Shown here: in pieces, positions 26,125-35,749 of the stretch | How positions within the stretch are numbered: the stretch's first letter is position 1 | Layout: the number at the start of each line of letters is the position of its first letter | Assembly: GCF_014529985.1 (NCBI RefSeq) | Contig: NZ_JACVMU010000005.1 | Location: forward strand, 101,147 to 165,146 | DNA: 64,000 nucleotides | Source of the DNA: Leucobacter sp. cx-42 | GTDB lineage: Bacteria; Actinomycetota; Actinomycetes; Actinomycetales; Microbacteriaceae | Direction: 5' to 3' | Program-made: the position numbers and the translations under genes | The notes under the pieces: model-generated | The model's input: only the letters and a program-made list of their open reading frames with translations | What the model was told of the DNA's origin: nothing | Databases searched by the model: none

Positions 26125-26323
26125 ATGCTGGCGCGTGCACCAACAGGAGACCACATTACCCGAACTCGCACCGGCGACGCACATCGACAATCACAGAAAA
26201 CACAAAGCCCCTGTTCACAGTACTTTTTCTCATTTCGGTTTGAATTATCACAGAAAGGTAACGCATACTGGTCAAGTTGTTTCCGCGACCGCGGGGACCG
26301 AAAACCGTTGAGGAGTCCACCAG

Positions 26324-26971
26324 GTGCGTTCACCGTTTAAGCCGCTGATTGTCGGAGTAGTCGCGGTCACCACCTTCTCCCTCTGCGCGGCACCTGCGTT
26401 CGCAGCAACCGGCTCTTCGGACGCTGTGGACTACTCGACCACCCCGACCTCAACGGTGGCGGCTGTACCCGCAGCACAGACGTTTGAAACCACGCAGTTC
26501 GATTTCGAGGCTGACCAGCCTTCGATCCTCGAGCTCACCTCTATCTCCGGCAGCGCCGGTCACAACTTCGACGTCGACAAGGCAATCGCCGCTGCAGAAT
26601 CGGAAGTTGGCACGAGCCGCGCAACCGGTTGGAGCGCCCCAGGCGAGTGCATCCAGTCAGCACGTCGCTGGCTTCTGGCGGGCAACGCGTACTGGGACGG
26701 CGGCAGCGACCCCGTCAGCGCATACCGTGACGCAGTGCGCCTCGGCATCTCCGACGCACAGCCCGGTGATGTTATTCAGTACGAGAGCATCGACTCCCCC
26801 ACCTCATGGGTTTCGGGCGTGCACACGCTGCTCATCACCGGCGTGAACGGCGATGGCACGTACACGATCATCCAGTCGAACGTTCCCGGCGGATCTGGTC
26901 TCGTCACCAAGGTTGAGAACTGGACCCCCGAGCCTCCCGCAGGCTTCCAGACGGTCGTCTGGCGCTTCTAA
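26324..26971 (+). CDS. Secreted CHAP/NlpC-like peptidase
   Basis: A 215-residue protein with a Sec signal peptide (about residues 1-28, ending AFAA) and a linker of 60 residues. The catalytic-type domain has Cys 109 in GECIQSARRWL, the stretch QPGDVIQYE, and His 167 in VHTLLITGVNGDGTYTIIQSN. The Cys-to-His spacing and GDV(I/V) strand fit NlpC/P60 or CHAP amidases that cut peptidoglycan stem peptides. The GTG start follows GAGGAG. It may be a cell-wall hydrolase; the substrate is not known. Confidence 0.7.
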   Translation: MRSPFKPLIVGVVAVTTFSLCAAPAFAATGSSDAVDYSTTPTSTVAAVPAAQTFETTQFDFEADQPSILELTSISGSAGHNFDVDKAIAAAESEVGTSRATGWSAPGECIQSARRWLLAGNAYWDGGSDPVSAYRDAVRLGISDAQPGDVIQYESIDSPTSWVSGVHTLLITGVNGDGTYTIIQSNVPGGSGLVTKVENWTPEPPAGFQTVVWRF

Positions 26972-27077
26972 GCACCAACGTGCGGCGCTAGCTACACTCG
27001 CACACACAGACGCAAACGAGCCGCTCGGCCATCACCACCCGAGCGGCTCGCTCTTTTCTCCCTCCTCGCGCGCCGCA

Positions 27078-28121
27078 TTACTTACGCGCAAGAAGTCTTT
27101 TCACTCGAGGCGCCACTTCGGTCGCGAGCAGCGTCAGCGACTCAATGAAGTGTTCCTGCGGCAAGCCACCGACGTCCATCTGGAGGAAGTGGCGCGTGTG
27201 CCCCATGTGCCCGTGCAGCGACGCGATGCGCGCCGCAATCTCATCTGGCGCACCAACGTAGAACCCACCGAGCGGGCCAGTCTGCGCCTCGAACGCACTG
27301 CGCGGCTGCGCCGGCCAGCCCCGCAACTTGCCCATTTCAAGCGTGAGGTTGTGCCAGCCGGGATAGAAGCGGTCGAGCGCCTCCTGCTTGGTCGGCGCGA
27401 TGAGGCCGAGCGCCCCCACCGACACCTGCACGCGGTCTCCCGCGTGCCCGGCCTGCTCCGCTGTCTTGCGGTAGAGATTCGCGAGCGGCGCGAAGCGGTG
27501 CGGTCCGCCGCCAATGATGCCGTACGACACGGGGATGCCGAGGCGTCCCGCGCGAGCCGACGACTGCGCATTGCCGCCCGTGGCAAGCCAGATGGGGAGC
27601 TTCCCAGCAGCCGGACGCGGGACGACCGCAAGCTGGTTAAGCTCCGGGCGCACCGATCCGCGCCATGACACGAGGCCATCCTCGCTCTCGTTGATCTTCA
27701 ACAAGAGGTCGAGCTTTTCGGAGTACAGCCGGTCGTAATCTTGGAGGTCGTAGCCAAAGAGGGGGAAGGTTTCGACGGAGGATCCGCGCCCAGCGGTAAT
27801 CTCCACGCGACCGCCACCGGAGATCGCATCGGCCGTGGCGAACTGCTGGAACACGCGCACGGGATCGTCCGTGCTGATGATGCTTGCGCCGCTGCCAAGA
27901 ATGATCTGTGTGGTCGCCGCCGCGGCCGCCGCGATGAGCGTGCCGGGCGAGGAGGCAGGCATGCTCATCGTGTGATGCTCACCGATGGCAAAGTAGTCGA
28001 GGCCCACGCTGTCCGCGTGGACGATCGCGTCGAAGAGATTGCGGATCGCTCCCGCGGTATCCGTCTGCTCGCCGTCGGCAGTGAACTGCGTATCGCCGAA
28101 GCTGTAGGCGCCAATCTGCAT
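27078..28121 (-). CDS. LLM class flavin-dependent oxidoreductase
   Basis: About 347 residues, bacterial-luciferase-like fold. IGEHHTMSMPASSPG, GSGASIISTDDPVRVFQQFA, GRVEITAGRGSS and PIWLATGGNAQS are typical. These enzymes use FMN or F420 to oxidise or reduce small organic substrates. I chose the ATG at 28121, which has AGGAG 9 bases upstream; the frame stays open further but without family sequence. It is followed upstream on the same strand by a reductase-type gene (28153-28821), so the two likely supply and use reduced cofactor. An HxlR regulator is divergent. Confidence 0.87.
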   Translation of the reverse strand: MQIGAYSFGDTQFTADGEQTDTAGAIRNLFDAIVHADSVGLDYFAIGEHHTMSMPASSPGTLIAAAAAATTQIILGSGASIISTDDPVRVFQQFATADAISGGGRVEITAGRGSSVETFPLFGYDLQDYDRLYSEKLDLLLKINESEDGLVSWRGSVRPELNQLAVVPRPAAGKLPIWLATGGNAQSSARAGRLGIPVSYGIIGGGPHRFAPLANLYRKTAEQAGHAGDRVQVSVGALGLIAPTKQEALDRFYPGWHNLTLEMGKLRGWPAQPRSAFEAQTGPLGGFYVGAPDEIAARIASLHGHMGHTRHFLQMDVGGLPQEHFIESLTLLATEVAPRVKRLLARK

Positions 28122-28152
28122 GGTGTGCTCCTGGGTTGAAGGGTCTGTGTCG

Positions 28153-28821
28153 TTATTGCTGGGCCGCGCAGTGCGCGTCAGCGAGGTCGCGGAGCTCGGG
28201 TGCCGTGTGGCGCGCGCCAAAGAGCGCGGATCCCGGCTGGAACAGCACGCCTGAGGCGAGCGGCCCGGTGGGCACGGCATCAAAGCCGATCCCGTCGATG
28301 AAGCTCGCGACCGCGGCGACGGCTTCCGGATCGTCGCCCGCGATGCCGAGCGCCCTGCGCGCGGGATCGCCAGCAGGCGCATCTGGTCGCGCCTCGAGTT
28401 CGATGTCGTGGTAGCCGATGTGGTTGAGGGTTTTCACGAGGGCGGATCCACTGAAGTGACCGCGCACCACCGCGCTGGTGCCTGCCCCGCCGTCGGCTGC
28501 CGCCTCAGCGAACTCAGGAAGCAGGCCGTCGATCGGCTCCCAGTAGTTCATGGTGTCGATCACGACCTTGCCACGCAGCAGCTCTGCATCGACCGTCGTG
28601 TGCTTATGAAGCGGAACAGCAACGACCACAATGTCGCCGTGCTCCGCCGCTCCACGGGCATACATGGCACGCGCGCCGGGGGTCACGATCTCTGCGAGCA
28701 GTTCGAGGTCGGCAGCCGGCCCAGAACTCGCGATCGCAACGTCATACCCCGCGGCGATCGCCACCCGCGCAATGGCGGATCCGACCCGCCCCGCACCCAG
28801 GATGCCGATCTTCTGCTGCAT
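28153..28821 (-). CDS. NAD(P)-binding, F420-dependent-reductase-like protein
   Basis: A 222-residue Rossmann protein starting MQQKIGILGAGRVGSAIARVA (GxGxxG), with TMNYWEPIDGLLPEF and GALGI-like C-terminal features of the NADPH:F420 oxidoreductase-like group. It is 31 bases upstream of the LLM flavoenzyme and probably in one operon. Whether it truly reduces F420 cannot be read from sequence. Confidence 0.78.
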   Translation of the reverse strand: MQQKIGILGAGRVGSAIARVAIAAGYDVAIASSGPAADLELLAEIVTPGARAMYARGAAEHGDIVVVAVPLHKHTTVDAELLRGKVVIDTMNYWEPIDGLLPEFAEAAADGGAGTSAVVRGHFSGSALVKTLNHIGYHDIELEARPDAPAGDPARRALGIAGDDPEAVAAVASFIDGIGFDAVPTGPLASGVLFQPGSALFGARHTAPELRDLADAHCAAQQ

Positions 28822-28940
28822 GGTTCACGCTCCGTTTAGTCTGTGATGCGCGCCTCCGTGAGGCCGCTCCGCCGGTAGCTCCGGCCTGCTCACTCCAGCA
28901 TGACCCCGCCTTCCCAAAACTGCGAACACCGCGTAAGCTA

Positions 28941-28955
28941 CTTACTAATAGTTAG
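28941..28955. promoter_or_regulatory. Probable HxlR operator
   Basis: The near-palindrome CTTACTAATAGTTAG (arms match at 6 of 7 positions) sits just before the ribosome-binding site of the HxlR gene and in the shared gap with the divergent reductase and LLM operon. This is a usual HxlR/MarR-type operator position. Confidence 0.55.
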
Positions 28956-28964
28956 GAGACAGAC

Positions 28965-29345
28965 GTGACCGAGCACAGCATGTTGCACACCAACGAAGAG
29001 GAATGCCGCCGTTTCCAGTCAGCGGCAGAGCTCGCTGGCCGAAAGTGGAATGCGGCGATTCTGCTCGCTGGCGCGCGCGGCGCACGCCGCTTCTCCGAGT
29101 ACCAGCACCTCATCAATGGCATCTCTGATCGCCTGCTCTCTGCGCGCATGAAGGAGCTCGAGGGCGAGGGGCTGGTGCGGCGCGAGGTGCAGCCAACAAC
29201 GCCCGTCACGATCACCTACACGCTCACCAAGTCAGGCCTGCAGCTCATTTCACTGCTGCACCCGCTCGTGAACTGGAGCCGAGAGCACACCGAAGAACTC
29301 ACGCGAAACGTCGCGCCGACGACTGCAGCCCCACTCGCGTCATGA
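28965..29345 (+). CDS. HxlR family transcriptional regulator
   Basis: A 126-residue winged-helix regulator. RKWNAAILLAGARGARRFSEYQHLINGISDRLLSARMKELEGEGLVRREV shows the recognition helix and wing of the family. The N-terminal Cys (ECRR) is where many HxlR sensors react with aldehydes or quinones. GTG start after GGAGAC. It is divergent from the flavoenzyme operon and likely controls it. Confidence 0.88.
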   Translation: MTEHSMLHTNEEECRRFQSAAELAGRKWNAAILLAGARGARRFSEYQHLINGISDRLLSARMKELEGEGLVRREVQPTTPVTITYTLTKSGLQLISLLHPLVNWSREHTEELTRNVAPTTAAPLAS

Positions 29346-29388
29346 GCAGTTCATAGAGAAAAGCTAGCTGCGAGGCTAACCTGGTGAC

Positions 29389-29973
29389 ATGAAGAAGTTT
29401 GTCACTACGTTTACTCTGATCTCTTCTGCCGTTCTGCTCGCCGGATGCTCCAGCGCAGCCGACCCCTCCGACACCGCAGCCGGATCGGCCGATACGAACC
29501 CATCAGCCCAGCAAGACACCGGCGCCAATGACGGCACCTTCTCGATCGAGAAGATCACCTCGTGCGACCAGGTCGCCGAGGCCGTCGCCCCGTACATCGA
29601 AGGCCTGGTACCTCTCGAGGGCAGCAACGTCAGCTCAACAAGCGTCTACTGCTCGTGGGGCAGCGGCGAGGCAGGCACCGACCTCTCTGACATTCGCGGC
29701 GTCGATGTCACACTCACCCCAACCCCAGAGCAGCCTGACTTCAGCATGCTTCTCGACATGAAGGGCACCGAAGCACTTGCAGACCCCTGGGTTGCGGAGC
29801 AGGGTGGCACCGCCTTCGCGCACACCGTCGACATTGGTCTCGTTGTCACCATCGGCACCACGGTCTGGGTGCCTGGCGTAGAGGTCTCCATTGCTGGCGG
29901 AAAGTGGGATGGCGTTCCATCGCTCGACGGCCCGGCAGGCATCGAGGTCGCGAAAGCGCTCCTAACTCAGTAG
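29389..29973 (+). CDS. Hypothetical lipoprotein
   Basis: A 194-residue exported lipoprotein with lipobox LLAGC (Cys 20), a Ser/Thr/Asp-rich linker and a globular domain with two Cys (TSCDQVAEAV and VYCSWGSGE) that could form a disulfide. This layout resembles small DUF3558-like actinobacterial lipoproteins, but the family was not confirmed. Its 3' end overlaps the convergent PutA-like gene by 12 bases. Confidence 0.72.
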   Translation: MKKFVTTFTLISSAVLLAGCSSAADPSDTAAGSADTNPSAQQDTGANDGTFSIEKITSCDQVAEAVAPYIEGLVPLEGSNVSSTSVYCSWGSGEAGTDLSDIRGVDVTLTPTPEQPDFSMLLDMKGTEALADPWVAEQGGTAFAHTVDIGLVVTIGTTVWVPGVEVSIAGGKWDGVPSLDGPAGIEVAKALLTQ

Positions 29974-32900
29974 CTCGTCGAGGCCAGGCACCTCGTGGGC
30001 GAGTCCGTGACGCTCAGCACGGGCCGAGATCGCCTGCTCGCGTAAGAACACGAGCAGCTCGACCGGACCCGCCATCGTCACGGGCTCTGCCCAGAGCGCC
30101 GCACGGTCAAGCCCGCCCATCCACTCTGCGACGCGCACACGATCGCCGCCGATGAGGCGGACGCGATCCGCCGCAATGCCCTCACCAGCCGTCGGCCCGC
30201 TCACTGCGATGCGCGCAAGCCAATCGTCATCAGTTTCACGGGAAACATCGATGCCCTGGGCATCGAGGAAGGCGAGAAGCTCGCCCGGCAGCACTTCCCC
30301 GGTCGACACCTCAATGGGCGATCGAGCGAGGAATGCGGCAGCGAGCACGCGGGTGAGGCCGACGACCGATCCGCCCTGCGCGAGGCGCACCTGGACAGCC
30401 ACCGGCCACGCGCGGCGCACGTTGCGCTCAATGCCGAGCCCGATCTCGTCCTGCACAACACCGAGGTCGGTGCGCCAGGTGAGCTGGTCGTCGAGGGCCG
30501 CACGGCGCAACTCGTCAAACGATTCGTAGGAAATGTCGGCCTGCAGCAGCTCAATGAGGCGCCCGATCTCGGGGTCGAGGCCGCGCAGGTGCAGGGTGTC
30601 GCTGCGGGTGCCGCGGCGACGGGTCCAAGATCCCTGGCCTACGAGCCAGTGCGGGCCGCCGCTGAGCACGGGGAGGCCCATGACTGAGTCATCCCAGCCG
30701 CCACGGGGCTGACGCTCAATCACATGCGAGCCGATCGGTCGGTTCAGCATGAGCGATGCCGCGCTCACTTCTTCCAGCCAGGTCTCGATCTCACGCGCGT
30801 CCCACGACTGGATGCCAGCTGCGGCGCCGGTGCCGAGGGCGTTCTGCTGCGAGATCGCCTCGCTCAGCATGGAACTCGTCGAGATACCCAGCACGGGCAT
30901 GCCAACCGCGTCGACCCAGAACTGCGATTTCGGCGAGACACCGATGCGCACGCCGGGGCTCCACAGGCGACCGTCCTCGCTGAGGAGGCGCGGCTCAACG
31001 AGCCATTCCTCACCGCGACCAAGCTCCGTGAGCGCGCGCAGGCCCGCCGTTGAGGGGGCGACCGTGAGCGGTCCGACGTCGTAGGCGAGCGGATCCGTGC
31101 CCGCTGCTGGCCGCGCAACGTCACCGACGCGCAACGAGCGCACGGCATCTGCGAGCGATTCGCGGAACGCCTTCGAACGGCCGACACTCCCGAGCAGAAT
31201 CGCGCGGTTCATTGACGCGAGTGAGCTGCCATCGGCGCGGAACGCCGAATCCACCAGGTCAGTCACCGCGCGATCAATCTCGGCGGTCGGCGTAATGAGC
31301 ATCGACGAGCCAGACACGAAGTGGCCCTCAACGCGCAGGTCGGGGCGGTGGCGCGCAAGCTCACGACCGAGCGAGCGGCGCCCGAACACGACCGCGCGAT
31401 CGACCATGGGGCTCGCACCGAGTGCGGCCAGGGTCTCCTCGACACTCAGACCAACGACGCGGATCGCACCGGGCGTCAGCCCGCCAGCTTCCCACTCCTC
31501 AATGCAGGCCTGGGCAGGGAACACGAGCGCGGCGGGCACGGCCCACAGCACACCGCTGCCTGCGGCGAGCGCGGCGAGCACCGCACCCGACTGCACGCCG
31601 AGCGAGGCCTGTTCGTCACCGAAGACGAGCACGAGGCGGTCTGGCACGAACGTCGCGCCGCGCATGGTCTGGAGCGCTTCAGCCTGCTGGGCGGCGTAGC
31701 GGGCGGCATCAATGATGAGGTTCACCTGCGCGTCGAGCACGCGGGCGGGAGCGCCCGTCGCTGCTGCAAGCTCGGTGAAGATGCGGTCGCGGGCTGCTGC
31801 GGTCGCGAGTCCGGCACGGCGCAGGCGCACGGCGCGGATCGAGTGCGACTGGCTCGCCCACTGAGCGGCTGACTCGCGCGCTGCGGCTGCTGCCGCTGCG
31901 GGATCGAGGTCTGCGGCCGAGAGCGCGATGGTCGCGTCGGCTGCCTCGGTGCCAGCGGTCACGGACGCGGATCGCACGAGCAGTTCACGTACCCAGGTGC
32001 GGTTTGCGGCGACGCAGGCGTCGGTGAGCGGTTCATTCGCGAAGCCAGATGCGGAGACCGCGGGAATCGTGCGCGCTGGGGCGAACTCCTCGAGCGTGAT
32101 CTCGCCCGTCTCCTGGTGGTTCAGGCCGAGTACGGCTGCCGTCAGGCCGCCGGTGTCGAAGCGGGTGGTCTCGTCTGGCGCCTTATAGAACAGGGCGCTG
32201 TCGCGTTCGCTCGGGTCCCACTCGCGCGCACGGTGCTGCGTGCGGTGCGAAGCGGGGGCTGGCAGCTGCGCAAGGTCAGCAGATTCCAGGAATGCTGCGT
32301 CGGGGTCTGTTGCGAGATCCGCGGCCGCAAATTCTGCGATGTACCCCACGAGCACGTCGATTGCGCCCGCGTGCTCGCCACGGGGCAGCAGGGGCAGGTG
32401 GAGTTGCACGTCGGCGTGCGCACGAAGCTCCTGCGCGAGCTGCGGCTCAACACCGCTCCGCAGCCGGAAGCTGTACAGCGCCGTCGACTCCTGCACCTCG
32501 GCAACTTCGACCGCTGCCGCCGCGATGCGCGCGTCTTCGGTCGCGATGACGGGGCGGATCACGGCCGCACGTCCCGGATGCAACACCAGCTCAATGAGCC
32601 GCAGGAATTGGGCGTCAGCCTCGACCTGATCTTCGATCACGGGAACGGCAAGGCCGGTGAGAATCGAGCGGATCCGCTCGCGCGCCGCCACCTGCGACTG
32701 ACCAATGACCACCTCAAGTGGTACGCCACCCTTGGCAACGTGCGACTGCGCGAAGCAGTGCAGTTCTGCGTACAGCTCGCGCGACTCAGGGAGGTCGCTC
32801 GGTAGGCGGACGCCGAAGCGGAGACGCTTGGCGTCTTCGTTGCCGAGCACGCCGCGCACGATCGTGGGCAGCACGCGCACCCACGCAAGATCGGTTGGCT

Positions 32901-33603
32901 CAAGCGTGAGCGTGACGTCGTGGTCAACGGCAGCCTCCGCGAGCGGTTCAAGCGCCGCGATGGCGAGCGCAGCGTCGGCATCAATCGCCCACTCTCCCCC
33001 GCGTGCGCGTGCCACGAGTCGGCCCGGATCAATTGCCACCTGATGCACGGCAGCATGCTCAATGAGCGCCAGGAGACGCTGAACCTCGGTCGCCGTGCCA
33101 GCATTGCCGTGGATCGTGTCGCCAAGCAGCGTGACGACCGGCTCGAGGCCGTCGTCTGTGATCGCACGCAGGAGCTCGGTCACGCCGGTGAACTTGGCAG
33201 GGTTCGTCTTCGTTGGCGCTGTGACGCGCACGGTCGCGATCAGCTCAGACGCGCGGCCAAGCAGGTGGCGGCGCGCAAGCGGCTTCACGAGCCACGGCAG
33301 ACCGAACGACACCGTGCCGCTCGCGCGCAGCAGCAAACGATCCTTCATCGGCATCGAATCAGGGATGTTCTGTGACGCATCGCGCAGGCCATTTGCCGCG
33401 GCAAACGCGTCTTCGGTACCGAACAGCACCTCGACCAGGCGGTTGACGAATTCCCGCTGCGATGGGTCGCCTGCGATGCCGGCGAGCAGGTTCGCGTCTG
33501 GGGTGTCGGCGGATCCGCCCACCTGCCCAGCCTCCCGCCACCGTGCCGCGCGATCAACAATCGCGGGTACGCTTGCCGCCCAAGGGAACACCTGCTCTGC
33601 CAT
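29962..33603 (-). CDS. PutA-like protein with apparently inactive domains
   Basis: A 1213-residue protein with the length and domain order of bifunctional PutA (proline dehydrogenase then P5C dehydrogenase). Both active sites look eroded. In the PRODH part the conserved RLVKGA reads VVIGQSQ (about 298-304), the ASHN strand reads PVIATED (about 351-357), EMLEG reads FRLRSG, and the substrate-binding RR near LEEN is GY. In the aldehyde dehydrogenase part the catalytic Cys motif GQ(K/R)CSA reads DGSSLASM (about 793), ETSGKNA reads FVSGSSM (about 763), and the PWNFP cofactor motif is missing. The fold-level alignment is otherwise continuous, with no frameshift. It is a probable pseudoenzyme; function unknown. 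Standard annotation would call it proline dehydrogenase/P5C dehydrogenase. Confidence 0.78.
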   Translation of the reverse strand: MAEQVFPWAASVPAIVDRAARWREAGQVGGSADTPDANLLAGIAGDPSQREFVNRLVEVLFGTEDAFAAANGLRDASQNIPDSMPMKDRLLLRASGTVSFGLPWLVKPLARRHLLGRASELIATVRVTAPTKTNPAKFTGVTELLRAITDDGLEPVVTLLGDTIHGNAGTATEVQRLLALIEHAAVHQVAIDPGRLVARARGGEWAIDADAALAIAALEPLAEAAVDHDVTLTLEPTDLAWVRVLPTIVRGVLGNEDAKRLRFGVRLPSDLPESRELYAELHCFAQSHVAKGGVPLEVVIGQSQVAARERIRSILTGLAVPVIEDQVEADAQFLRLIELVLHPGRAAVIRPVIATEDARIAAAAVEVAEVQESTALYSFRLRSGVEPQLAQELRAHADVQLHLPLLPRGEHAGAIDVLVGYIAEFAAADLATDPDAAFLESADLAQLPAPASHRTQHRAREWDPSERDSALFYKAPDETTRFDTGGLTAAVLGLNHQETGEITLEEFAPARTIPAVSASGFANEPLTDACVAANRTWVRELLVRSASVTAGTEAADATIALSAADLDPAAAAAAARESAAQWASQSHSIRAVRLRRAGLATAAARDRIFTELAAATGAPARVLDAQVNLIIDAARYAAQQAEALQTMRGATFVPDRLVLVFGDEQASLGVQSGAVLAALAAGSGVLWAVPAALVFPAQACIEEWEAGGLTPGAIRVVGLSVEETLAALGASPMVDRAVVFGRRSLGRELARHRPDLRVEGHFVSGSSMLITPTAEIDRAVTDLVDSAFRADGSSLASMNRAILLGSVGRSKAFRESLADAVRSLRVGDVARPAAGTDPLAYDVGPLTVAPSTAGLRALTELGRGEEWLVEPRLLSEDGRLWSPGVRIGVSPKSQFWVDAVGMPVLGISTSSMLSEAISQQNALGTGAAAGIQSWDAREIETWLEEVSAASLMLNRPIGSHVIERQPRGGWDDSVMGLPVLSGGPHWLVGQGSWTRRRGTRSDTLHLRGLDPEIGRLIELLQADISYESFDELRRAALDDQLTWRTDLGVVQDEIGLGIERNVRRAWPVAVQVRLAQGGSVVGLTRVLAAAFLARSPIEVSTGEVLPGELLAFLDAQGIDVSRETDDDWLARIAVSGPTAGEGIAADRVRLIGGDRVRVAEWMGGLDRAALWAEPVTMAGPVELLVFLREQAISARAERHGLAHEVPGLDELLS

Positions 33604-33677
33604 GTCTTTACCCTAAAGCGCGAAGCGACACAGAGGGGCGCGAAACACGCGGATGTTCGCTGTGTGTTCTGGGGCGC

Positions 33678-34988
33678 TCAGCTCATCCCGAGCGTCCCGC
33701 GCAGCGTCGAGTGCGCATACGACTGTCTGAAGACCCCGCGCCGCTGCAGTTCAGGCACGACACCGTTCACGAAGTCTTCGAACGATGCGTGGTAAAGCGC
33801 AGGGAAGATGATGAACCCATCGGCCGCCTCGGTGCGGAAGAGGTGTTCCAACTCGTCAGCGATCGATGCCGGTGACCCAACCAACTGCGGATGCAGCTGG
33901 TTCATTGCCTGCTCAAGCGCGAGGTCAGCGACCGTGAACGAGCGCCGTTCACTCACCGCACGCAGCATGTCCTCGAACCCGGTGCTCCCGGTCGCCCCGC
34001 GATGCGCATCGAGCACGTCGACGGCCGATGCCGCCAGGTCGAGCGAGTCTGCGTGTAACAGTCGCTCAAGCTTCGTCACGGCTGCCGGGAGGTCAATGGC
34101 TGCGCGAAGCTCCGCGAGCTTCGCTGCCGCCGCCGCATCAGTGGACCCCACGATGGGCTGCACGCCTTGCAGCACCCTGATGGAATCTGGGTCACGTCCG
34201 TAGTCACGCTGCGCGCGTTCTCGCAGTTCGGTGCGCAGTTCGCGCATCTGCTCGGCAGAGTCGCCAATCGCGAACACGACTTCTGCCCAGCGAGCCGCAA
34301 AGTCACGGCCACGCGGCGACGACCCCGCCTGCATGAGGACAGGCTCACGCTGCGAGCTGCTCGGGAGCGTGAGCGGGCCGCGGGAACCGAGCCCCGCGGG
34401 GATGCGGTGCACACGATCCGCATCCACAAATTCACCGCTTGCCTGATCGAGCACCAGCGCATCGGGTTCCCACGACTGCCACAGCGCCCGCACCGCCTCG
34501 ACGACCGAGTCGGCATGATCGTAACGGTCGGTGGGCGACGCGATTGCCGCGTGCCCCATATTGCGCGCCTCAGCGTTGGTCGTCGAAGTGACAATATTCC
34601 ACGCGACCCGACCGCCAGAGAGGTGATCAACCGACAGCAGCTGGCGCGCGATCGCATACGGCGGCACAAAACTCGTTGATACGGTCGCCCCGAGCCCCAA
34701 GTGGGTCGTTGCCGCGGCGACGTGCGAGATGAGCGTCACCGGGTCAAAGTAGATACTCCCCTTGCCAGCCGTGCGCAGCGTCGTCGCGTACTCGCCGTGT
34801 CGGTCCTCGGGCACCGCGAGCGCATCCGCAAAGAACATCATGTCGAAGCATCCGCGCTCAAGGATGCGCGCGAGGTCAGTAAAGAACCTGCCGCTCAGCC
34901 AGTCAGTGCGCGAGAGCGGGTGCCGCCAGTTCTCTGCGTACTGGCTCGTTGGCGGGTTCACCATCGCCACGAGGTGCATCTGCGTCAT
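33678..34988 (-). CDS. LLM flavin monooxygenase, NtaA/SnaA/DszA type
   Basis: About 436 residues, FMN-dependent monooxygenase of the nitrilotriacetate/dibenzothiophene-sulfone/pristinamycin group. Seen: HLVAMVNPPTSQYAENWRHPLS, FDMMFFADALAVPEDRHG, HLGLGATVSTSFVPPYAIARQLLSVDHLSGGRVAWNIVTS and QAGSSPRGRDFAARWAEVVF. The ATG at 34988 (MTQMHLVAMVNPP) is the family start. It lies 13 bases downstream of YkoF, a thiamine/HMP-binding protein, in the same operon, and near a TPP riboswitch, suggesting a substrate related to thiamine or its pyrimidine. That link is inference. Confidence 0.85.
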   Translation of the reverse strand: MTQMHLVAMVNPPTSQYAENWRHPLSRTDWLSGRFFTDLARILERGCFDMMFFADALAVPEDRHGEYATTLRTAGKGSIYFDPVTLISHVAAATTHLGLGATVSTSFVPPYAIARQLLSVDHLSGGRVAWNIVTSTTNAEARNMGHAAIASPTDRYDHADSVVEAVRALWQSWEPDALVLDQASGEFVDADRVHRIPAGLGSRGPLTLPSSSQREPVLMQAGSSPRGRDFAARWAEVVFAIGDSAEQMRELRTELRERAQRDYGRDPDSIRVLQGVQPIVGSTDAAAAAKLAELRAAIDLPAAVTKLERLLHADSLDLAASAVDVLDAHRGATGSTGFEDMLRAVSERRSFTVADLALEQAMNQLHPQLVGSPASIADELEHLFRTEAADGFIIFPALYHASFEDFVNGVVPELQRRGVFRQSYAHSTLRGTLGMS

Positions 34989-35001
34989 CGCGCTCCCCGG
35001 C

Positions 35002-35673
35002 TCAGTCGGTGATCGTGGTCGGGCTGTTGAGCGAGACCGTAAGGTGCGTGGTGACGTGCTGCACGACCGCGCCAACACCGATCCAGCCATTGGCCGCGGT
35101 TGCGAGCACATCAGCAAGGTCGCCGTCGAGTCGCGTCGCGAAGTGGTCTGAGCCCGAATACACCCCGGCCTGCTTGGCTGACTCAATCGCCTCATAGATG
35201 GGCGTCATGTGATCGCCCGTCGAATCGCCATCAAGCAACGGGTACAGCGACCAGTGCGCACGAGCCCGCACCCCAGTGCGCTCAAGCGTCACCGGCGCAG
35301 CCCCCAGTGCAGCAACGCCAGCTGGCAGCGCGCACGTCAGTTCGCCAGGGCAGCCGCGCGAGAGCAGAATCGTCGCCGACAGGTGCACGCCGGTGGCTGC
35401 GGCCTTCGCGATGACCTCGTGCAAGAACTCGAGCACTCGTTGCTCGGCGCCGCCGATGAAGGTCGAGATGTCAGTGGTCTCAATGGTGAGCCCATCACGG
35501 TTCGCTTCGGCGAGGGCGCCCAGGATGATCCGCACGTAGTCAGAGTCGTAGACCGACAGCGTGAAACGGGCGCCGACGCCGTACTGCTCCGGTGCAAGTG
35601 CTGGGGCTGGGGCTGGGGCTGACGCTGGTTCTGGTGTCGAAGTCGATACTGGTGCGATCACACGATCAACCAT
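35002..35673 (-). CDS. YkoF-family thiamine/HMP-binding protein
   Basis: About 223 residues with two tandem ferredoxin-like repeats: GARFTLSVYDSDYVRIILGAL and RAHWSLYPLLDGDSTGDHM ... IGVGAVVQHVTTHLTVSLNSP. This is the YkoF fold, which binds thiamine and hydroxymethylpyrimidine. The N-terminus is a low-complexity Pro-Ala stretch (about residues 10-30). Start MVDRVIAPV at 35673. It is divergent from a ThiY-type binding protein across a TPP riboswitch. Confidence 0.85.
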   Translation of the reverse strand: MVDRVIAPVSTSTPEPASAPAPAPALAPEQYGVGARFTLSVYDSDYVRIILGALAEANRDGLTIETTDISTFIGGAEQRVLEFLHEVIAKAAATGVHLSATILLSRGCPGELTCALPAGVAALGAAPVTLERTGVRARAHWSLYPLLDGDSTGDHMTPIYEAIESAKQAGVYSGSDHFATRLDGDLADVLATAANGWIGVGAVVQHVTTHLTVSLNSPTTITD

Positions 35674-35749
35674 AGGGGATTCACGGTTTCGGCGACCGGT
35701 CCCGATCGGTGCCGAGCACACGGCGCATGCGGGTTCTGTTACGGTGAGC

